DNA from: Thauera carbonicopians
Lineage (GTDB): Bacteria > Pseudomonadota > Gammaproteobacteria > Burkholderiales > Rhodocyclaceae
Assembly: GCF_025699485.1 (NCBI RefSeq)
Contig: NZ_JANUXN010000010.1
Coordinates: forward strand, 62,001-126,000
Length of the DNA stretch: 64,000 nucleotides
Reading direction: 5' to 3'
Below the pieces are notes generated by a model. That model was not told where the DNA came from and did no database searches. It was given only the letters and a program-made list of their open reading frames with translations. Both the position numbers and the translations under genes were made by a program. Shown here one piece after another: positions 61,219 to 64,000 of this stretch (the first letter of the stretch is position 1; every line of letters starts with the position of its first letter).

Positions 61219-64000
61219 AGCCGATCTCACCCAGGTGGGCACAGAACCCCTCGGCGAAGACGGGAGCTACCGCTTCGCGCTGTCGCGCGAGCAGGCCCGG
61301 CTGTGGTTCTTGGCCGAGCAAGAGCCAGGCGCCATCTGTTACCACATGGCTTACGCACTGGAGTTCCACGGCGCACTCGATGTTCTGCGCGTACGCGAGG
61401 CATTTGATGCGCTGGCGCGGCGCCATGAATTGCTGCGTGCGCATGTTGTCGTCGAGGGAGGTACTCCTCGTTGGGTGGTCAGACCCGCGCCCTTCCACGC
61501 TCTGGAACTGATTGCTCTCGATGCGCTCGCTGACCAGGAGAGAAGCATAGACGAGGGGGCGACTCTGCGCGCAGCCGAGGACCTAGGGTGCGAGTTCGTC
61601 GCCCACCCGTTCGATCTTGCCGCGGCGGCGCCGCTATGGCGACTGCGCCTAATTCGTATAGCAAACGGCAGGCACCGTCTCGTTATGGTGATGCATCACC
61701 TAATTGGCGACGGCTGGTCCCACTCTGTGCTGGTTCGGGACTGGTGCGCGGCCTACACCGGCCGGCCCGATGCGCTAGCACGACTTCGAGTGCAGTTTGC
61801 GGAACATGTACTCGCACAGCAGCAAGCACTCGAACGCGATGGCGCACGCGACCGACTTATCGCTTGGTCGGCCGGACTGGAACAGTACCCGCCTCTTCGC
61901 CTGCCGCACGATCCAACGCCGCGATCGAGACGAGGCTTGCCCGAAGGTGCTCGGCTTCGCTTTTCAACCACGGAGGAAACTAGGAATCGCATGCGCGCGA
62001 TGCTCGAACGCGGCCCGCACTTGCTCTCTGCTCTCCTGCTCGCCCCCTTCGAAGCATTGCTCGCGCGCTATGCCGGCCAGAACCGCTATACGCTTGCCCT
62101 AGCTATTGCAAACCGGGGTCACGAGGAACTGGACGGTGTGGTCGGCTTCTTCGTCAACACCTTGGCGCTGCCTGCCGAACTAGCCGATGAACCCGACTTC
62201 GAAACCCTTGTTGGCCGAGTAGGAGCAAGCCTAGTTTCCGCCCACGCCTACGCCGATCTACCGCTAGATGAGGTACTTGCCCGACTACGCGAGAGCGCTG
62301 ATGTCACCTGGCGCGAGCCCACGCCTCTGCGCGCTCTATTTGTTTTGCAGAACTCTCCGCCCGCGCGCTTCGATTTGCCGGGGCTTGAGGTCGAGGTCGG
62401 GCGACTCCCAACCGCCACATCGAAGTTCCCCCTGACACTCTTCGCAATACCTAGCGACGGTCAGCCAATGCAGGCCGAGTTTGAGGTCGAGTATGACCCG
62501 CGATGGATCTCTCCCGCGAGCGCTGTTGTACTGCGTGACGCTTACCTTGAACTGCTCGATCTCTGCTGCCGCACGCCGGCGGCGTCGGCGCTGCGGGCGC
62601 CTTTGCGCGCCCATCCCAGCCGGCTGCGAGGCGCCGTCCAGCCGGCGCGCTACGCCCAAACAGTAATTGATCGCATCGCCGTTCGCGCCGCCCAGCTACC
62701 CGATGCGATGGCGCTGCGCTGGAACGGCGGCGAGCTGACTTACGCTGCGCTGGCGGGAGCAGTCGAGGACTATGCCGACGTTCTCGACGCCGCAGGGGTT
62801 GGGCACGGCGACCAAGTTGCGCTCGCCCTGCGTCGTGGCCCGCAAACGATCGTCGCCATGCTCGCGCTGTTAGCTGTTGGAGCGGCTTACGTCCCGCTCG
62901 AACCCGAGTGGCCCGTTGCGCGGCTGCACGTCCTGCTTGCCAACTTGGCGCCACGGGGACTGATCGATGACGGTGCGATCCCTGATTCGACGGTTGCGCG
63001 CCTGCCGGTACCCAGGGTCAAGCACACGCCGAGATCACCCCTTGGCTCTGCGGATCGCCTCTTGGATCGTTTGCGAAGCGCCGGCCCTCAGCCAGCGGAC
63101 GCTTGCTATGCCATCCATACGTCCGGCAGTAGCGGAGTGCCTAAGGCGGTTTTGGTCGAGCACGCGGGACTCGCTAACGTCTGCGACTGGATTGTCGAAA
63201 CCCTGGCCCTCACTGCTGGTGATCATGGCCTGCTGAAGACGCCACTCACATTCGATGCCGCGGCGCGCGAGCTGTACCCACCGCTGCTGGCCGGTGCGAC
63301 TTTGGTGCTCGCTGATCCAGACAGTCACCGCGACATGGCTTTGCTGGGCGAGCAGCTTGCACGCCATCAGATTTCAGCGCTGCACTGCGTGCCTTCGCAG
63401 CTCGCCGCATTGTTGGAGCAGCCTCTGGCCCTGCCGGCCCTTCGAGGCGTCATGTGTGGAGGGGAGCGCCTCCCCGCAGCACTCGCTGCGCGTTGGCTGG
63501 CGCGGACCGGTGGTACTGGCGGTCTCTGGAACGTCTACGGCCCGACTGAGGCCACCGTCGATGTGAGCGCACATCGCGTGTCGCTTGAGGACTTGGCGGA
63601 CCCAGGCTCGAGTGTGACGATCGGCGAGCCGCTGCCAAATATTGATCTACGTGTGGTGGACGGTGATGGCCAACCCGTATTTCGCGGTGCCATCGGCGAG
63701 CTTGAAATTGCAGGAATAGGTGTTGCCCGCGGGTACCTAGGTGCGCCGGATGACCGCCGCTTCAGCAGCGATCCCACTGCTCCTGGTGCGCTACGTCGCT
63801 ACCGCACTGGAGACTTGGTCCGCCTTCTCCACAACGGCAAGATCGCGTTCCTCGGCCGCACCGACGGCCAGGGCAAGCGGCTGGGCGTGCGCATCGAGGC
63901 TACAGGCTTGGAAGCGCTGCTGCTGCGTCAACCGGGAATCGGTGCCGCGCATGTTAGGTGGCTGGCCGCCGAGGTGTCTGACGGAGCGGAAGTGAGAGCT
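61211..64000 (+). CDS. NRPS module: C - A... (3' end outside window)
   Basis: The ATG at 61211 overlaps the previous stop by 8 bp, and the frame stays open for 930 codons to the window edge, so the protein is partial. The C domain (about 20-450) begins YRFALSREQARLWFLAEQEP and has MHHLIGDGW (His162, His163, Asp167) and VGFFVNTLALP. The A domain (from about 480) has YAIHTSGSSGVPKAVLVEHA, LTFDAAARELYPPLL, LWNVYGPTEATVDVS and, near the edge, FLGRTDGQGKRLGVRIEATG. The pocket read by eye is about D-A-R-C-M-G-V-V-D, differing from the preceding module at one position, so both may load the same or closely related amino acid. A T domain and later modules presumably follow beyond 64000. Confidence 0.93.
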   Translation, partial: MTEADLTQVGTEPLGEDGSYRFALSREQARLWFLAEQEPGAICYHMAYALEFHGALDVLRVREAFDALARRHELLRAHVVVEGGTPRWVVRPAPFHALELIALDALADQERSIDEGATLRAAEDLGCEFVAHPFDLAAAAPLWRLRLIRIANGRHRLVMVMHHLIGDGWSHSVLVRDWCAAYTGRPDALARLRVQFAEHVLAQQQALERDGARDRLIAWSAGLEQYPPLRLPHDPTPRSRRGLPEGARLRFSTTEETRNRMRAMLERGPHLLSALLLAPFEALLARYAGQNRYTLALAIANRGHEELDGVVGFFVNTLALPAELADEPDFETLVGRVGASLVSAHAYADLPLDEVLARLRESADVTWREPTPLRALFVLQNSPPARFDLPGLEVEVGRLPTATSKFPLTLFAIPSDGQPMQAEFEVEYDPRWISPASAVVLRDAYLELLDLCCRTPAASALRAPLRAHPSRLRGAVQPARYAQTVIDRIAVRAAQLPDAMALRWNGGELTYAALAGAVEDYADVLDAAGVGHGDQVALALRRGPQTIVAMLALLAVGAAYVPLEPEWPVARLHVLLANLAPRGLIDDGAIPDSTVARLPVPRVKHTPRSPLGSADRLLDRLRSAGPQPADACYAIHTSGSSGVPKAVLVEHAGLANVCDWIVETLALTAGDHGLLKTPLTFDAAARELYPPLLAGATLVLADPDSHRDMALLGEQLARHQISALHCVPSQLAALLEQPLALPALRGVMCGGERLPAALAARWLARTGGTGGLWNVYGPTEATVDVSAHRVSLEDLADPGSSVTIGEPLPNIDLRVVDGDGQPVFRGAIGELEIAGIGVARGYLGAPDDRRFSSDPTAPGALRRYRTGDLVRLLHNGKIAFLGRTDGQGKRLGVRIEATGLEALLLRQPGIGAAHVRWLAAEVSDGAEVRA

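Overview
The window looks like a piece of a high-G+C betaproteobacterial chromosome. Burkholderiales, perhaps Comamonadaceae, is my inference from gene content, tightly overlapped operons and a GC-rich intergenic repeat style; no rRNA, tRNA or housekeeping marker is present to settle it. From 1 to about 46.8 kb the sequence is ordinary, mostly core or accessory metabolism. From about 47 kb to the end it looks acquired: a c-di-GMP gene of a different flavour, a wrecked P4-type integrase beside a guaA-like attachment end, a decayed hipA, and then a lower-G+C PKS/NRPS cluster that runs off the right edge.

Layout. 0-2.4 kb: C-terminal part of a very large protein with an HNH-like patch. 2.6-4.1 kb: a phospholipase D-type cardiolipin synthase. 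4.1-8.2 kb: a two-gene DNA-repair operon (FAN1-like VRR-NUC nuclease, then a nuclease-fused XPD/DinG-type helicase) behind a good LexA box. 8.4-9.2 kb: an AraC remnant and an exported O-methyltransferase. 9.4-14.3 kb: histidine kinase, single-domain response regulator and REC-PAS-GGDEF-EAL protein in one operon. 14.6-16.1 kb: glpK. 16.3-26.7 kb: an iron-siderophore uptake locus (TonB receptor, binding lipoprotein, FecCD-type importer, a pair of YbtP/YbtQ-like ABC proteins and a divergent TetR regulator) in which one permease carries a frameshifting deletion. 26.7-31.8 kb: small regulator/transporter pairs (HxlR with an oxidoreductase, MarR with an EamA exporter, AraC with a LysE exporter) and one pseudogene.

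31.8-37.9 kb holds a six-gene minus-strand operon under a TPP riboswitch: LuxE-like acyl-activating enzyme, LuxC-like acyl reductase, ATPase, permease, NMT1/THI5-like binding protein and an SDR. The riboswitch ties it to thiamin. The enzymes suggest uptake and stepwise reduction of a carboxylated thiamin-related compound to an alcohol, which I do not recognise as a described pathway. 38.1-43.3 kb: FecI-type sigma factor, FecR-type anti-sigma and an unusually large (1198 aa) TonB receptor with an N-terminal signalling domain. 43.6-46.8 kb: two VOC proteins, an SRPBCC protein and a 7TM diguanylate cyclase.

51.5-64.0 kb is the most unusual region: a co-directional, overlapping set of genes for a hybrid polyketide/non-ribosomal peptide. 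The order is a 242-aa protein of unknown role, KS-(AT remnant)-N-terminal half of a DH, then a second polypeptide with a luciferase-like monooxygenase (LLM), the C-terminal half of the DH, KR and ACP, then a TubC-docked C-A-T NRPS module, then a further C-A module cut by the window end. The LLM sits exactly between the two hotdog halves of one dehydratase, and the two PKS frames meet at a run of six G where a one-base shift would fuse them. I consider this split/inserted DH-LLM-DH arrangement and the TPP-controlled LuxCE operon the two candidate undescribed systems.
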